The notes beneath the pieces are model-generated. The model saw only the letters and a program-made list of their open reading frames with translations. It was not told the DNA's origin and did not search any database. This document shows, in pieces, positions 22,813 to 31,970 of a stretch of DNA of 46,030 bases. Source of the stretch: Marinifilum sp. N1E240 (GTDB lineage Bacteria; Bacteroidota; Bacteroidia; Bacteroidales; Marinifilaceae); assembly GCF_009295825.1 (NCBI RefSeq), contig NZ_WHKF01000015.1, positions 1 through 46,030 on the forward strand, written 5' to 3'. The translations under genes and the position numbers were made by a program. Positions within the stretch are counted from its first letter, which is position 1. Every line of letters begins with the position of its first letter.

Positions 22813-24417
22813 TTAATTAAACATCTGTTCCGCTTCAAGTAATGTTTTATCCAATTCTTTAATTATTGGATAAAATCCTATATCATCTATTATATCTCTG
22901 GCAATATATGCTTTCAGTTGAGTTTCGATTACTTTACGCGATTGACGCAATCCTTTCGAATCGGGCTTAACCCCTTTTTTATCAGCGAAAGCAACTAGCT
23001 TACTAATAATATTCTTGTTCTTAAGGTAAGATAAAACCTCTGTATGTGTTTTAAGATTCAACATCTCCTCTCTATTCTTATCTACAAAAGCAAAAGCATA
23101 CTGGTAAATAATCCCTTTGGTTCTAAGATCTCTAAAATAGTTTGAGTATCCCGAAGTATCAACAGGAATAAAGACATCAGGCATGATACCACCTCCTCCG
23201 TAAACAACATTTCCACCTGGTGTTGTAAACTTCAGCGAATCGTTAAAATGAATGGAATCTTTTTTCTGGAATTCTCCATTTAAAAATCGGTGATTGATAT
23301 CATTATAATATTCTTCTTTTCCATTATTATATGGCTTTTGAATGCATCGACCAGTTGGAGTGTAGTAACGTGCAACGGTTAATCGCAATGCAGAACCATC
23401 TGGCAATCTGCGCTGTTCCTGCACCAATCCTTTACCAAAGGAACGGCGACCAACAATTTTTCCTCGGTCATTATCCTGAATAGCACCTGCAAAAATTTCA
23501 CTTGCTGAAGCCGAAGCCTCATCAATTAAAACCATAATAGGTAAATCCTGATATTGCCCGTTACCTGTTGACATGTAATCAGTTTTTGGTTGAGCTTTTC
23601 CCTGGGTGTAAACGATCATCTTGCCTTTAGACAAAAATTCATTAATCATATTCGTAGCTTCGCCAAGATAACCTCCAGTATTTCCACGTAAGTCAACTAT
23701 TAATTTCTGAACTCCTTCGTTGTGTAACTTTTGCAATCCTTCAGAAAATTCGAAATAAGTGGTTGCTGCAAAACGACTCACTTTAATGTATCCAATCGAA
23801 TCATTCAACATATAAGCAACATCAACACTTGGAACCGGAATAGAACCTCTTAACAATTCCATATCCAAATTCTCATTCGAGCTACGACGATATATACCAA
23901 CTTTTACAGGAGTACCTTTGGGTCCTTTTAATCGGCTAATAATATTGTTATCGCTTAATTTTTTCCCTGCAATTAAAGAATCGTTCACGCTAACAATTCT
24001 ATCGCCAGCTTTTATTCCTGCAATCTCAGATGGACCACCAGGAATTACTCTAACAATGGCAACCGTGTCCTGATAGCGCACAAACTGTACACCAATTCCA
24101 CCAAAATTTCCTTTTAAATCATCATTTACTCGTTGTAAATCCTTTGCTGGAATATAAACGGTGTGTGGATCAAGATCCTTAAGTAAGGCGGGAATAGCTT
24201 CTTCAACCAATCGATCCGAACTAACTGTATCAACATAATCTTCCTCAACCATATCCAAAACAATGTCTAATTTGTTACTAGCCGTTGGCAATTGAAAAAT
24301 GGTTGATTCCCCACTACTTCCCTTCTGAAAAAAGGAATTCAAAAACATACCTAATACTATCGCACATGCCAGTAAAACAGGCAATAGAATGGCATTCTTT
24401 TTATTATTGTATTCCAT
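22813..24417 (-). CDS. ctpA: C-terminal processing protease, S41 family
   Basis: A 534-aa protease. The N-terminal hydrophobic segment (ILLPVLLACAIVLGMFLNSFF) anchors it in the membrane, facing the periplasm. A PDZ domain at about 95-190 includes GIGVQF and IPGGPSEIAGIKAGDRIVSV. The S41 core has VDLRGNTGGYLGEA, the serine box SASASE (about 302-307) and the catalytic Lys in RRSFGKGLVQ (about K329), so the Ser/Lys dyad is intact. The C-terminal ~110 residues form the family's helical extension. It follows the dCMP deaminase by 5 bp. Physiological substrates unknown; Bacteroidota carry several such proteases. Confidence 0.93.
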   Translation of the reverse strand: MEYNNKKNAILLPVLLACAIVLGMFLNSFFQKGSSGESTIFQLPTASNKLDIVLDMVEEDYVDTVSSDRLVEEAIPALLKDLDPHTVYIPAKDLQRVNDDLKGNFGGIGVQFVRYQDTVAIVRVIPGGPSEIAGIKAGDRIVSVNDSLIAGKKLSDNNIISRLKGPKGTPVKVGIYRRSSNENLDMELLRGSIPVPSVDVAYMLNDSIGYIKVSRFAATTYFEFSEGLQKLHNEGVQKLIVDLRGNTGGYLGEATNMINEFLSKGKMIVYTQGKAQPKTDYMSTGNGQYQDLPIMVLIDEASASASEIFAGAIQDNDRGKIVGRRSFGKGLVQEQRRLPDGSALRLTVARYYTPTGRCIQKPYNNGKEEYYNDINHRFLNGEFQKKDSIHFNDSLKFTTPGGNVVYGGGGIMPDVFIPVDTSGYSNYFRDLRTKGIIYQYAFAFVDKNREEMLNLKTHTEVLSYLKNKNIISKLVAFADKKGVKPDSKGLRQSRKVIETQLKAYIARDIIDDIGFYPIIKELDKTLLEAEQMFN

Positions 24418-24422
24418 GAATT

Positions 24423-24869
24423 TTATTTTAAACTGATATATTTCATTTCAATACCTGCTCGTTCAAGCAAGTCTTTTCCGTCGGAACTGTGATACTCTTC
24501 GGAAAATACAACCCGAACAATTCCGGCTTGTATAATTAATTTTGCACACTCAATACATGGGGAGGCTGTAACATACAAGGTAGCATTATCGCTACTATTA
24601 CTAGATTTAGCAACTTTGGTTATAGCATTGGCTTCTGCATGTAGTACGTAAGGTTTGGTCGTAAAGTTTTCATCTTCGCACACATTTTCGAAGCCCGATG
24701 GAGTTCCATTGTACCCATCTGATATGATCATTTTGTCTTTTACAATCAAAGCACCAACTTGTCGTCTTTTACAATAAGAATTTTCAGCCCAAACCGAAGC
24801 CATTCTCAAATATCTTCTGTCTAAATTATCCTGCTTACCTTTCAACTTCACAATTTCAGTATTCTGCAT
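24423..24869 (-). CDS. Deoxycytidylate deaminase (dCMP deaminase family)
   Basis: Start M-Q-N-T-E-I-V at 24869 (148 aa) is preferred because the -7 box at 24897-24904 overlaps the longer frame's start. Zinc site: H-A-E (about 77-79) and P-C-I-E-C (Cys about 104 and 107). Substrate and fold marks are RRQVGALIVKD, GYNGTPSGFENVCED and YVTASPCIECAKLIIQAGI, as in ComEB/dCMP deaminases that make dUMP for thymidylate synthesis. First gene of an operon with the protease. Confidence 0.92.
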   Translation of the reverse strand: MQNTEIVKLKGKQDNLDRRYLRMASVWAENSYCKRRQVGALIVKDKMIISDGYNGTPSGFENVCEDENFTTKPYVLHAEANAITKVAKSSNSSDNATLYVTASPCIECAKLIIQAGIVRVVFSEEYHSSDGKDLLERAGIEMKYISLK

Positions 24870-24896
24870 ATTACTACTCCATTTAAGTGGTTCAAA

Positions 24897-24904
24897 CAAA
24901 TGTA
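24897..24904 (-). promoter_or_regulatory. -7 promoter box, dCMP deaminase operon
   Basis: Minus-strand TACATTTG fits TAnnTTTG, 28 bp upstream of ATG 24869. Confidence 0.6.
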
Positions 24905-25281
24905 TAAAAATATATTGGGAGTTAGCCGCAAATTCATATCGAATCCTTTAAATTTACCATAATCAATTGACACTATTTTACATTAGCTTTATCCTGATTT
25001 TATGAGGTTTAATCAAAAATTTAACTATTTTTAAACCATATCCATATTGAGATATAAATAGAGTTAATGCTATTCTACAAATAAATTTATTAAATGTAAA
25101 GATTTGATTGTTTCATCTTCTTGTTATGCTAATAATCATGAGACTTTGAAACAAAATTGCAAATATCTTGTATAAACATTTCATACAATTTATTGATTAT
25201 TAACAGAGCACCATTAAGACAAACAGAAACCAATCAAGATCAAGTAATTAAACGCACTAAATAACCTCTTAAATCTACTGA
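24905..25281. other. Intergenic leader region before the T9SS substrate gene
   Basis: About 375 bp of AT-rich DNA between divergent genes. I found no perfect TAnnTTTG box, hairpin terminator or coding frame in the plus direction, so the promoter of the large secreted protein is either atypical or controlled by another sigma factor (inference). Confidence 0.5.
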
Positions 25282-28200
25282 ATGAAGAAATTTTACCCCT
25301 ACTTTCAAAAAATACTTCTTCTTTCCGCAACACTAATTATCACTTTCGTTGCTCAAGCAAACACTTTGTTGGTGCCTGGAGCAGCTGTTCCAGATAATTC
25401 AATTGACATTAATGTTGATAAAACTAGCATCTGCGAAGGTGAAAGCATTAGTATTTTTTTGGCTACCAGCGAAACTGGAGTCGAATATCAACTTAAATCA
25501 AATGGAACAAATACAGGCAGTCCAATAAATGGAACCGGCACTCAAATTCATTTTGAATTAACACCTTCGGCAACAGCTACCTATAGTATAACTGCAACCA
25601 ACACAACTACATTTGAAACCGTTGATTTAACCGAAACAACAGAGGTAACAGTCCTTCCAGGTCCTAATCTTACTATTCCTGTCAATTCATCAGAAAATAT
25701 GATTTGTAAAGGAGAAGGAAGCATTATTTCTATAGATAACACTCAAACTGGCTTTGATTATCTTTTAAACAATGGTCCGGATGATTTCCCTCCCGCAAGA
25801 GCTGGAAACGGTGGAACTATCCAGTTTCCTCAGGTTTTTCCTATTAGCAATACAACCTATCGAATTTATGTAAGTGGTAACAATTGCTCCGATAAAATAC
25901 AACTAACCAACAGTGCGCTAATTAATGTAGCTGCAGCCCCTAAAACTGATCTTGCAGTTAGTGCCAATCACTTACAAATATGTCCTGGAGAAGAAATAAT
26001 TATAAGTGTTGATGCATCTCAGGTAGGCGTAGATTATGAAGTTTTTGATGGTTCAAGCTATGTGGCTGGACCAGTTTCTGGTACCGGCGGCACTCTCAAC
26101 TTTACTCTAAATCCTACATCCACAGAGTTGTATACCCTAAGAGCTTTTAAAGCCAGTTGTTTGAGTTATTACAATCTCGACCAAAAGGTAATGGTAACAG
26201 TAGGTACAGAGCCTAGAAAAGATATTAATCTTTCAATCGATAAAACTGAATTGTGTATTGGTGAATCTGCACTTGTTAGTCTTGATGAGTCGGAAACTGG
26301 TGTTGAGTATCAATTAACAGATGGAACCAATCCGGTTGGAGCTCCAATAGTTGGGGATGGAAATTCAATTTCATTTCCACAGGTAAGCCCAATTGTTACG
26401 ACAACTTATTCTGTTAAAATCTCTTCAACATCCTGCTCTGCAGCTAAAGATCTTGACAATACAGTAAGCCTTACAGTTTATGAACAGCCAGATGTTGATT
26501 TGAACCTAACTCCTACTAATGCTGATATTTGTTCTGGTGAAAGCATATCTATATTTGTTGAATTATCGGAAACTGATGTGACTTACCAACTGTCGGATGG
26601 GACTTCGAATATTGGATCGGCAATAGTTGGAACTGGTGGAAATCTTGAATTTATTGTAGATCCAACTACAAATACAATCTACGAAGTTCATGCAAGCAAA
26701 AGTGTATGTTCTACTATAAGTACATTAAACTTAAAATCAGATATCACAGTTTCCGATTTGCCAAATCTGAATTTAGTATTAACAGCTACTCCTGCCGAAA
26801 TATGCGATGGTGAAATAACAGTAATAGGAATTGAAAACTCCGAAGCTGGAGTAAACTATCAATTGAAAGATGCAACTGGACCAATAGGAACGCCAATTGT
26901 CGGAAACGGTGGTGCTATAACTTTTCCAGATCAAACTCCAACAAACAATACAAGCTATTTTGTTGATGCTATTAAAACCGAATGTCAAAACTCATATCAA
27001 ATAACAAATCAAGCTGATGTAATTGTAAATCCACAACCTAAACCTACAGTTAGCCTTACTTTAAACCCTAGTACAATTTGTGAAGGAGAAATAAGTGCGT
27101 TTACGATTAATAGTAGTGAAACTGGAATTATTTATGAGGTGTTTGGAAGTTTAGATGGCATCCTAGGATCTTCGGAAGGAAATGGCACTGACATGAGTAT
27201 TTTTATCAAACCTCATCGTAGTCAGAACCTACAAGTTCAAGCTCGAAGTTTGAATTGTGCCAGTTCTGTTTTGTATCCAAACTCGGTTAGCATAACTGTA
27301 AATCCCGGACCAAAATTAGATTTAAATGTATTGGCAAGTGAACCTCAAATTTGTGAAAGCTTAAATGTTCCTGTGATCATATCCGTTGAAAATTCTGAAA
27401 ATGGATTGGATTATTGGTTGAAAGATAACAACGGAACTGAAATAAGTTCTGCAATTGGTAATGGTGGAACAATCAATTTCACTTCAGTTTCACCTAATAT
27501 CACTACAACATATATTGTTGAAACCACAATGCCAGGATGTAACGGAAGAGTCGATCTTAAAAATAAAATCGATTTAGCTGTTATTCCATTACCTGATCCG
27601 GACTTTAAGGTTAGAATTTCAGAACCAGAAATTTGTGTTGGTGAGAATACAATTATATCAATCGACACCAGCGAAATTGGAGTAAACTACCAATTGTTCG
27701 ATGGAACTTATTTGGAAGCTGACCCTATAGCCGGTACCGGATCAGCTTTTTCTTTTCCAGAGTTTTCTCCTTTCCGATCAGTTACTTACCAGGTAATTGC
27801 TACTAACGAAATATGTGGAACCAGTGTTAATTTATCCGAAACGGTTCGTGTAGATGTGGGATTACAACCTGAAACTCATTTGCATCCAACAATAGACAAA
27901 CATACAGTTTGCGAGGGTGAAGAAGTTATCATTTCATTAACTCCTACTGACACTAGAGTTAGCTATCAATTGCTTGAAGGAGATACGCCAATTGGGACAC
28001 CATTAACTGGTACAAATGTGGAAATTAACTTTGATCCAACCATACCAACAGTATCTACAACCTATAGAATTGAAGCTATGGGAGAACGCTGTTTGGATCC
28101 AATTGATATTAGATATACAGTTGATGTTGAAGTTCATCATCAACCAGAGACAGATAAAGTATTACTTAGCGACAGTGATACAATTTGTGCTGGTGAAGAG

Positions 28201-29202
28201 ATTGTATTGTCAATAGAGAATAGTGAAACAGATATTTTTTATCAATTGTATGATGGCACTAACATTATAGAATCAAACATTGTTGGCGATGGAACGACAA
28301 TCAAATTCCCATCGCAATATCCTAACGATAGCAAAACTTATTCAGTTTATGCACACGAAGCTGTATGTACAACTCCTGTTTTATTAGATCATTCTAAATT
28401 TATTTTCATACCTGATTTGGCTCTTTTTTCGGTAGAAAGTTTTGCAACTCCTGGCGAAATTTGTGAAGGTGAATCCATCGATATCGAAATTCCGAATACA
28501 ATAAATGGAATAAGGTATACACTACAAAATGGTAATGAATTTCTTTCTGAACTAACTTCTGATGGAAGTCCTGTAGTATTTGAGAATGTTACTCCTAATG
28601 AAAATTCAAATCTTCAAATTACAGTCGGAAATTGTAAAGAAGAACTTGTAGTTGCTCAACCTGATTACACTTTACAGTCCAATCCTAAACTTCAAATCTT
28701 AACAAGCGAAGTACAATCTGGATACGATGGTAACCTGGTCATATCAGTTTCTGAAGGAATTGCTCCTTATACATATATCATTAGTCCTGGAGAAACCATT
28801 ACCAGCGATAATCGTGTTTTGGAACTAAGCGGACTTGAGGCTGGTACTTATCAGGTATTAGTTGTTGATGGAAATGCTTGCAGATCATCAGATGCTGGAC
28901 AATTAGTTGATATCAGTATCAACGAAGAACTTCAGGTAATTGTGAACAATGCCTTAACTCCAAATGGAGATGGATATAATGATGAATGGATTCTTCATTA
29001 CGATTCTGAACTTGGTAATCCTGAGGTCTATATTTTCAATATCTACGGACAAGAAATTTACCATTCAAAATCTTATCAGAACGACTGGAAAGGAACGTTC
29101 AATGGCTCAATATTACCAAACGGAGCCTATTACTACCTAATTGAATTTGAATCGGAAGAGATCAAACCGATTAAAGGAAGTTTATCAATTTTAGGCAACT
29201 AA
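25282..29202 (+). CDS. 1306-aa secreted repeat protein with T9SS type-B sorting domain
   Basis: Signal peptide ILLLSATLIITFVAQA at the N-terminus. It is followed by about twelve Ig-like repeats of ~98 residues, each starting with a pattern like I-C-x-G-E-x-I-x-I, then G-V-x-Y-Q-L, G-x-G-x-x-I-x-F, T-T-Y-x-V and a second Cys (for example CEGESISIFL, CIGESALVSL, CVGENTIISI). The two cysteines per repeat probably form a disulfide. A SprB-type segment (SVSEGIAPYTYIISPGE) precedes the C-terminal gliding-motility-type domain (NNALTPNGDGYNDEW to the end; CHU_C/type-B CTD), which directs export through the type IX secretion system. The gene 14 bp downstream is a PorP/SprF-like outer-membrane protein, the usual partner of type-B substrates. 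Adhesin role is inference. Confidence 0.9.
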   Translation: MKKFYPYFQKILLLSATLIITFVAQANTLLVPGAAVPDNSIDINVDKTSICEGESISIFLATSETGVEYQLKSNGTNTGSPINGTGTQIHFELTPSATATYSITATNTTTFETVDLTETTEVTVLPGPNLTIPVNSSENMICKGEGSIISIDNTQTGFDYLLNNGPDDFPPARAGNGGTIQFPQVFPISNTTYRIYVSGNNCSDKIQLTNSALINVAAAPKTDLAVSANHLQICPGEEIIISVDASQVGVDYEVFDGSSYVAGPVSGTGGTLNFTLNPTSTELYTLRAFKASCLSYYNLDQKVMVTVGTEPRKDINLSIDKTELCIGESALVSLDESETGVEYQLTDGTNPVGAPIVGDGNSISFPQVSPIVTTTYSVKISSTSCSAAKDLDNTVSLTVYEQPDVDLNLTPTNADICSGESISIFVELSETDVTYQLSDGTSNIGSAIVGTGGNLEFIVDPTTNTIYEVHASKSVCSTISTLNLKSDITVSDLPNLNLVLTATPAEICDGEITVIGIENSEAGVNYQLKDATGPIGTPIVGNGGAITFPDQTPTNNTSYFVDAIKTECQNSYQITNQADVIVNPQPKPTVSLTLNPSTICEGEISAFTINSSETGIIYEVFGSLDGILGSSEGNGTDMSIFIKPHRSQNLQVQARSLNCASSVLYPNSVSITVNPGPKLDLNVLASEPQICESLNVPVIISVENSENGLDYWLKDNNGTEISSAIGNGGTINFTSVSPNITTTYIVETTMPGCNGRVDLKNKIDLAVIPLPDPDFKVRISEPEICVGENTIISIDTSEIGVNYQLFDGTYLEADPIAGTGSAFSFPEFSPFRSVTYQVIATNEICGTSVNLSETVRVDVGLQPETHLHPTIDKHTVCEGEEVIISLTPTDTRVSYQLLEGDTPIGTPLTGTNVEINFDPTIPTVSTTYRIEAMGERCLDPIDIRYTVDVEVHHQPETDKVLLSDSDTICAGEEIVLSIENSETDIFYQLYDGTNIIESNIVGDGTTIKFPSQYPNDSKTYSVYAHEAVCTTPVLLDHSKFIFIPDLALFSVESFATPGEICEGESIDIEIPNTINGIRYTLQNGNEFLSELTSDGSPVVFENVTPNENSNLQITVGNCKEELVVAQPDYTLQSNPKLQILTSEVQSGYDGNLVISVSEGIAPYTYIISPGETITSDNRVLELSGLEAGTYQVLVVDGNACRSSDAGQLVDISINEELQVIVNNALTPNGDGYNDEWILHYDSELGNPEVYIFNIYGQEIYHSKSYQNDWKGTFNGSILPNGAYYYLIEFESEEIKPIKGSLSILGN

Positions 29203-29216
29203 TAATCCCCTACTGA

Positions 29217-30803
29217 ATGAAAAAAATCTACACCACTAAATACATTTTCATCTATTTGATACTGTTCCTTGGACTTAATCTAAAGTCAAGCAAGGCTCAA
29301 CAAGTTCCATTGCTCGATCAATATTATATCAATCCAACTTTTTACAATCCTTCTGCAGCTGGGGCAAATGGTTTATTTAACGCCTATTTACTACGAAATC
29401 AAAAATTTTCTGGTTTTGATGGCGGACAGGTAACACACTTATTCACCGCTGATGCCGAATTAAAAGAGGGAAAGTACGGAGCTGGATTTAACCTTACCAA
29501 TGATGATGTTGGTATTTTTAACAATACTCAGGCAACATTAAGTTATGCTTATCGATTAAAAATTTCAACCGATCACTATTTGCGATTGGGGATCTCTGCA
29601 GGTATATCCGATTTTAGGGTAAATATGAACGATGTAAGAGCAAATCCTAACGATCCTTACCTGATTAATACAAATTACAAGAACACGGAATTTATGGCGA
29701 ATATGGGTCTTTATTACACCCATAAAAACATTGTTGTTGGTCTTACCATACCTCAATTACTCAACAACTCGGTTGATGGTAGTGAAAATGAAAACGAATC
29801 TTCTTACGAATTGGTTCGTCATGCCATGCTAACCGGCGGATATAAAATTCCAATTCAAAGAGTGAAAGATCTAAGCATTACACCCTATGTAATGTTGCGT
29901 TATGCCGATAGTTCTCCAGTACAATATGATGTGAATTTAATTGCTGAATTAGCCAATAAAGGATGGTTTGCTCTTAATTATCGCGATGAATATTCAATTG
30001 GTCTTAACATTGGCGTTCAAGTCTTGAAAAATTTCACAATGGGATATGCATATGATATTGGAATTCAAAAAACTGGGCGCTATGCTTCCAATAATCATGA
30101 ATTTCTTATCGGATATAGATTAAAAAGAAAAGCTAAAAAAGAACCAGAACGAATTCTTGATAACGATGTAAGTACACTAAAAACTCTTCTTGCTGAAAAG
30201 TATAAGAAAATTGATCGTTTACGTCATGAGTTGGAGCAAATGGAAAAAAGCGACAAGCAATCCGATGAAGATAGAGATGGTATTCCAGATGAAGTGGATC
30301 AATGTCCTTCAACCCCGCCATTTTATATAGTAGACGAACATGGTTGTCCAGTTGATTCTGATGATGATGGCATAGTTGATAGTGAAGATTTCTGTCCTGA
30401 GACTCCGGGAAGCAGAATTAACAATGGCTGTCCAGAGCAAAAAGAAGAGCGAATTGAAATGGAAGAAAGATTGGAAAATGTCTATTTCGCCTTTGGAAAA
30501 TATCAGTTAACGGAATACTCCAGAAGAAAGCTGGTGACTGTGATTAAAATGATGGTTGATAATAATTCTTACATCCTTAAAATGCACGGACATACCGATG
30601 ATATAGGATCGGATCGTTCGAATGTAGAACTGGCTTATAAACGATTGCTTACCGTTAAAAACTATTTGATTTTAAATGGTGTTCCTGATAATCGTGTAAT
30701 TATCGTTCCTCATGGCGAGAGACTTCCTATTGTGGAAAATAAAGACAATAAAAGTAGAGCGAATAACAGGCGAGTAACTTTCGAAATTTACTCCTATCAA
30801 TAA
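29217..30803 (+). CDS. PorP/SprF-type T9SS membrane protein fused to an OmpA domain
   Basis: A 528-aa protein. Signal peptide YIFIYLILFLGLNLKSSKAQ, then a PorP/SprF barrel (about 25-310) with the typical start QVPLLDQYYINPTFYNPSAAG and repeated beta strands. A coiled segment (EKYKKIDRLRHELEQMEKSD) leads to two thrombospondin type-3 Ca2+ repeats (DEDRDGIPDEVDQCP and DSDDDGIVDSEDFCP). The C-terminal OmpA domain (about 415-528) has the peptidoglycan-binding pattern LKMHGHTDDIGSD, with NRRVTFEIY near the end. PorP/SprF proteins help to anchor or export type-B CTD substrates; here the protein itself can grip peptidoglycan. Cotranscribed with the substrate gene (14 bp). Confidence 0.9.
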   Translation: MKKIYTTKYIFIYLILFLGLNLKSSKAQQVPLLDQYYINPTFYNPSAAGANGLFNAYLLRNQKFSGFDGGQVTHLFTADAELKEGKYGAGFNLTNDDVGIFNNTQATLSYAYRLKISTDHYLRLGISAGISDFRVNMNDVRANPNDPYLINTNYKNTEFMANMGLYYTHKNIVVGLTIPQLLNNSVDGSENENESSYELVRHAMLTGGYKIPIQRVKDLSITPYVMLRYADSSPVQYDVNLIAELANKGWFALNYRDEYSIGLNIGVQVLKNFTMGYAYDIGIQKTGRYASNNHEFLIGYRLKRKAKKEPERILDNDVSTLKTLLAEKYKKIDRLRHELEQMEKSDKQSDEDRDGIPDEVDQCPSTPPFYIVDEHGCPVDSDDDGIVDSEDFCPETPGSRINNGCPEQKEERIEMEERLENVYFAFGKYQLTEYSRRKLVTVIKMMVDNNSYILKMHGHTDDIGSDRSNVELAYKRLLTVKNYLILNGVPDNRVIIVPHGERLPIVENKDNKSRANNRRVTFEIYSYQ

Positions 30804-30830
30804 ATTCTAAAACAAAATATCTATATAAAA

Positions 30831-30864
30831 TTAGCCCCAATTTGGAAATCCAAATTGGGGCTAA
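30831..30864. terminator. Bidirectional terminator
   Basis: Perfect 15-bp arms (ttagccccaatttgg, ccaaattggggctaa) with an AAAT loop between convergent genes; one of the strongest stems in the window. Confidence 0.9.
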
Positions 30865-30883
30865 TTGATATTTCTAATTCGAT

Positions 30884-31330
30884 TTATTTAAACAAAAATA
30901 CTTTTCTTTCTTGTGAACCTGGACGACCAATAATATTTTTAATATAGTCGCTCTTTTCGTTTAAAATTCCAGCTTTCTGAACATATCCAGTTCCCTTAGG
31001 CATGCATGCACCCCAAGCTCCACTAGGACTACAATCATCCAAATCGGTAATTTTAACAATGGTGTGAACACCCACAGTTATAATACAGGTTTTATAATTT
31101 TTAGCCAAGGCAAGAGTTTCCGTAATGTTCTCTTTTGTTAGGTCTACGGTTTTGTCAGCCTGTTTTTCTGCCAACTCATTAATCGTAGCGATAGGCTGAC
31201 CCAAATCAGCAAATTCGTCATTAAAAGTAATTGCTCCAGAAACAAATTCCTTTAATATTTCAAATTTTGTGTTTTGCGCACTTAACGAGAACCCAATCAA
31301 AACAAAAAGTATAACAATTGATTTTTTCAT
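30884..31330 (-). CDS. Small secreted protein of unknown function
   Basis: A 148-aa protein with signal peptide (SIVILFVLIGFSLSAQN). Mature part of ~130 residues with three cysteines (KTCIITVGVH, DDCSPSGAWGACMPKG), so disulfides are possible. No family recognised. Single gene with its own -7 box (31380-31387) and the shared terminator downstream. Periplasmic or surface location is inferred from the signal. Confidence 0.75.
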   Translation of the reverse strand: MKKSIVILFVLIGFSLSAQNTKFEILKEFVSGAITFNDEFADLGQPIATINELAEKQADKTVDLTKENITETLALAKNYKTCIITVGVHTIVKITDLDDCSPSGAWGACMPKGTGYVQKAGILNEKSDYIKNIIGRPGSQERKVFLFK

Positions 31331-31379
31331 GATTCAATAATTTAGAGATTTAATAAAGATTAAACTTTGATCTTATACA

Positions 31380-31387
31380 CAAATCTA
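31380..31387 (-). promoter_or_regulatory. -7 promoter box, small secreted protein gene
   Basis: Minus-strand TAGATTTG fits TAnnTTTG, 50 bp upstream of ATG 31330. Confidence 0.5.
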
Positions 31388-31536
31388 CAAAATATGTTTA
31401 GTTAATTATGATGCATAATTAAAATAAATTATTTCAATGTTTGAAAAACCTCTAATTTATTGGCATGTAAATGAATTGAGTAAGAATATTTTTACTCATT
31501 TTAAATTAATTTCTGATAAGTCAAATTTATAAAAAA

Positions 31537-31562
31537 TAAAAAACCCGGCTAAAAAGCCGGGT
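31537..31562 (-). terminator. Terminator of the candidate small RNA
   Basis: Arms acccggct (31543-31550) and agccgggt (31555-31562), AAAA loop; the minus strand continues into a TTTTTTATTTTTT tract. It is the second terminator after tRNA-Leu, which already has its own. Confidence 0.85.
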
Positions 31563-31626
31563 ATCTATTTTAAATCCTAATCTATTATTCTATGAAAAAA
31601 CCTAATCTAATTTCTTTTGTTTCGTT
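31537..31626 (-). ncRNA. Candidate small RNA of about 90 nt
   Basis: A complete minus-strand transcription unit with no convincing frame: promoter at 31632-31660, about 60 nt of A/U-rich sequence containing TTTTTTCATAGAATAATAGA, then a GC-rich terminator with a T tract. The core TTTTTTCATAGA and the following TAGATTAGGATTTA resemble the two small units at 43790-43883 and 44141-44234. Alternatively the region could encode a 23-codon plus-strand peptide from ATG 31592 (M-K-K-P-N-L-I-S-F-V). Confidence 0.4.
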
Positions 31627-31631
31627 GATAA

Positions 31632-31660
31632 CAAATATATTTAACATTTCGGTTAACAAA
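31632..31660 (-). promoter_or_regulatory. Promoter between tRNA-Leu and the secreted protein gene
   Basis: Minus strand TTTG (31657-31660), 17 nt, TATATTTG (31632-31639). It fits the Bacteroidota -33/-7 pattern and drives no recognisable protein gene before the terminator at 31537-31562. Confidence 0.55.
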
Positions 31661-31703
31661 TGAGAAGAATTGTTAAAGAATGTGAAATTTAGATTTAATG
31701 CAT

Positions 31704-31740
31704 AAAAAAAAATCCTCTCGAATAATCTTCGAAAGGATTT
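31704..31740 (-). terminator. tRNA-Leu terminator
   Basis: 13-bp stem (aaatcctctcgaa with ttcgaaaggattt, one G-U pair), 5-nt loop, T9 tract on the minus strand, 6 bp after the tRNA. Confidence 0.92.
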
Positions 31741-31745
31741 CTTTG

Positions 31746-31827
31746 TACCCAGGGCCGGGATCGAACCGGCACGGGTTGCCCCACTGGTGTTTGAGACCAG
31801 CGCGTCTACCAATTCCGCCACCTGGGC
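31746..31827 (-). tRNA. tRNA-Leu (anticodon CAA)
   Basis: Minus strand starts GCCCAGGTGGCGGAATTGG and contains the class-II layout: D-arm GGTAGAC, anticodon stem CTGGT/ACCAG around loop CTCAAAC (anticodon CAA, reads UUG), a variable arm, the T-arm GGTTCGATCCC and acceptor CCTGGGT with discriminator A. First pair is G-U. No CCA is encoded. It has its own promoter (31847-31876) and terminator. Confidence 0.97.
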
Positions 31828-31846
31828 ATTGCTTTTGAATGCGATG

Positions 31847-31876
31847 CAAATGTAGATAAATGTTTCATTCTCGCAA
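31847..31876 (-). promoter_or_regulatory. tRNA-Leu promoter
   Basis: Minus strand TTG (31874-31876), 19 nt, TACATTTG (31847-31854), 19 bp upstream of the mature tRNA 5' end. A near-ideal Bacteroidota promoter. Confidence 0.75.
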
Positions 31877-31915
31877 AACAAATTCTACATTTTTTTCAAA
31901 AAAAATTAAAAGGCA

Positions 31916-31958
31916 AAAGTCAGTGCAAATGCCCATGATTGCTAGATACACTGACTTT
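31916..31958 (-). terminator. Inverted repeat after the AbgT-type gene
   Basis: Perfect 10-bp arms (aaagtcagtg, cactgacttt) with a 23-nt loop, 12 bp past the stop at 31971. The tail is short in T on the minus strand. Confidence 0.6.
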
Positions 31959-31970
31959 CACTTTATTAGT

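Noticed and set aside
31585-31881. 98-codon minus-strand frame across tRNA-Leu
   Set aside because: It reads straight through the tRNA and its terminator; the peptide is a by-product of tRNA sequence.
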